DNA of 5,596 nucleotides. It comes from Chromatiales bacterium (GTDB lineage Bacteria; Pseudomonadota; Gammaproteobacteria; SZUA-140). A program made the translations under genes and the position numbers. Below, in pieces: positions 5,015-5,596 of the stretch. The notes under the pieces are model-generated. The model saw nothing but the letters and a program-made list of their open reading frames with translations, was not told the DNA's origin and ran no database searches. The stretch is taken from NCBI GenBank assembly GCA_031285245.1, contig JAITWN010000007.1, positions 1-5,596 on the forward strand, in the 5' to 3' direction. The stretch's first letter is position 1, and every line of letters begins with the position of its first letter.

Positions 5015-5596
5015 ATGTCAGCGGACAATCTCGGGTTGAGTGATGACTCTGCCCTGCTCGATGAAGGCAAGCGTCAGCGTCTTTACCGCTGGCGTCGTGG
5101 CATGGATGTGTTCTCGCGCTGGCTCGTTGGCATTGGCGGCATCAGTGTCATCATTTCCCTCACGCTGATTTTTATTTATCTCTTCACCGAAGTGATGCCG
5201 ATGCTCACCTCGGCCAGTATCAAGCCGGTAGCTGAATATCCGGTGCCGGGAGAAGAAGGGCGCACCATGGCGCTGTCGATCGATCGTTTTCTCTCGGTCG
5301 GTCTGCGCGTGGGTGAGAACGGCACCTCGACTTTTTTCCGCCCCGCGAATGGCGAAGTCATCGAAACCCGCGCTTTGCCTTTGCCTACGGGCGCAAAGAT
5401 CACCTCCACCGCATCGAGCGAGCCACGCACGCGTTTACATGTTTTCGGCTTGTCAAATGGCAAAGCCATGCTGATGCGACATGAGTATGTCGACACTTAC
5501 CCCGAAGGCCGTCCTGTGGTTCAACCTGGCGTGACTTTCCCGCTCGGGGAAAAAGCGCTGACGATCGACCCGCAAGGCCATGCACTGAGTGTCATC
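5015..5596 (+). CDS. pstC: PstC phosphate ABC transporter permease, long form, 5' part only
   Basis: The N-terminal 194 residues of the PstC subunit are present; the frame is open to the window edge. A charged cytoplasmic head (1-33, with GKRQRLYRWRRGMD) precedes one membrane segment at about 35-58 (WLVGIGGISVIISLTLIFIYLF). A long soluble periplasmic domain follows (from about 59), with beta-rich segments such as LHVFGLSNGKAMLM (141-154). Enteric PstC, about 320 residues, lacks such a domain. Pseudomonas-type PstC proteins, over 650 residues, carry one between the first helix and the channel core. The channel core itself, with its ATPase-contact loop, lies beyond the window. A GGGGGAGA sequence (about 5002-5009) sits 5-6 nt before the ATG, a strong ribosome site. 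It is expected to be cotranscribed with pstS, with pstA and pstB likely to follow. Confidence 0.88.
   Translation, partial: MSADNLGLSDDSALLDEGKRQRLYRWRRGMDVFSRWLVGIGGISVIISLTLIFIYLFTEVMPMLTSASIKPVAEYPVPGEEGRTMALSIDRFLSVGLRVGENGTSTFFRPANGEVIETRALPLPTGAKITSTASSEPRTRLHVFGLSNGKAMLMRHEYVDTYPEGRPVVQPGVTFPLGEKALTIDPQGHALSVI

Overview
The window looks like chromosomal DNA of a GC-rich gammaproteobacterium. I lean towards the Xanthomonadales/Nevskiales/Steroidobacter-like side. The reasons are a long-form PstC with a periplasmic domain (also seen in pseudomonads), a gammaproteobacterial PstS, a zinc-type ABC system linked to an outer-membrane porin, and two kinds of dispersed palindromic repeat. No rRNA, tRNA, CRISPR array, transposase or phage gene is visible.

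Two nutrient-uptake operons point away from each other. The left operon (1-3628, minus strand) reads in transcription order: a small secreted Cys/His-containing protein that starts with GTG (3628-3299), a coiled-coil outer-membrane porin (3232-1847), a ZnuA-like periplasmic metal-binding protein (1688-786), and a ZnuB-like inner-membrane permease (789 to beyond the left edge). The last two overlap by the 4-base ATGA. Together they form an outer-to-inner membrane import route for a divalent metal, probably zinc. The ATPase that must power it is not in the window. A palindromic repeat lies between porin and znuA, and another repeat begins inside the 3' end of the permease gene.

The right operon (3996-5596, plus strand) has pstS, the phosphate-binding protein, then the start of pstC, the permease. 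It is preceded by three perfectly phased 11-base PHO-box-like units, so phosphate-starvation control by PhoB is very likely.

The divergent region (about 3629-3995) is the least ordinary part. From left to right it holds a possible 24-codon leader ORF whose stop overlaps the GTG of the secreted-protein gene, a long near-perfect hairpin with 25-bp arms, a second hairpin followed by T-rich sequence that resembles a plus-strand terminator with no gene before it, and the PHO-box array. I found no wholly new multi-gene system. The most promising leads are the zinc-linked secreted protein and porin set and the structured DNA in this divergent region.
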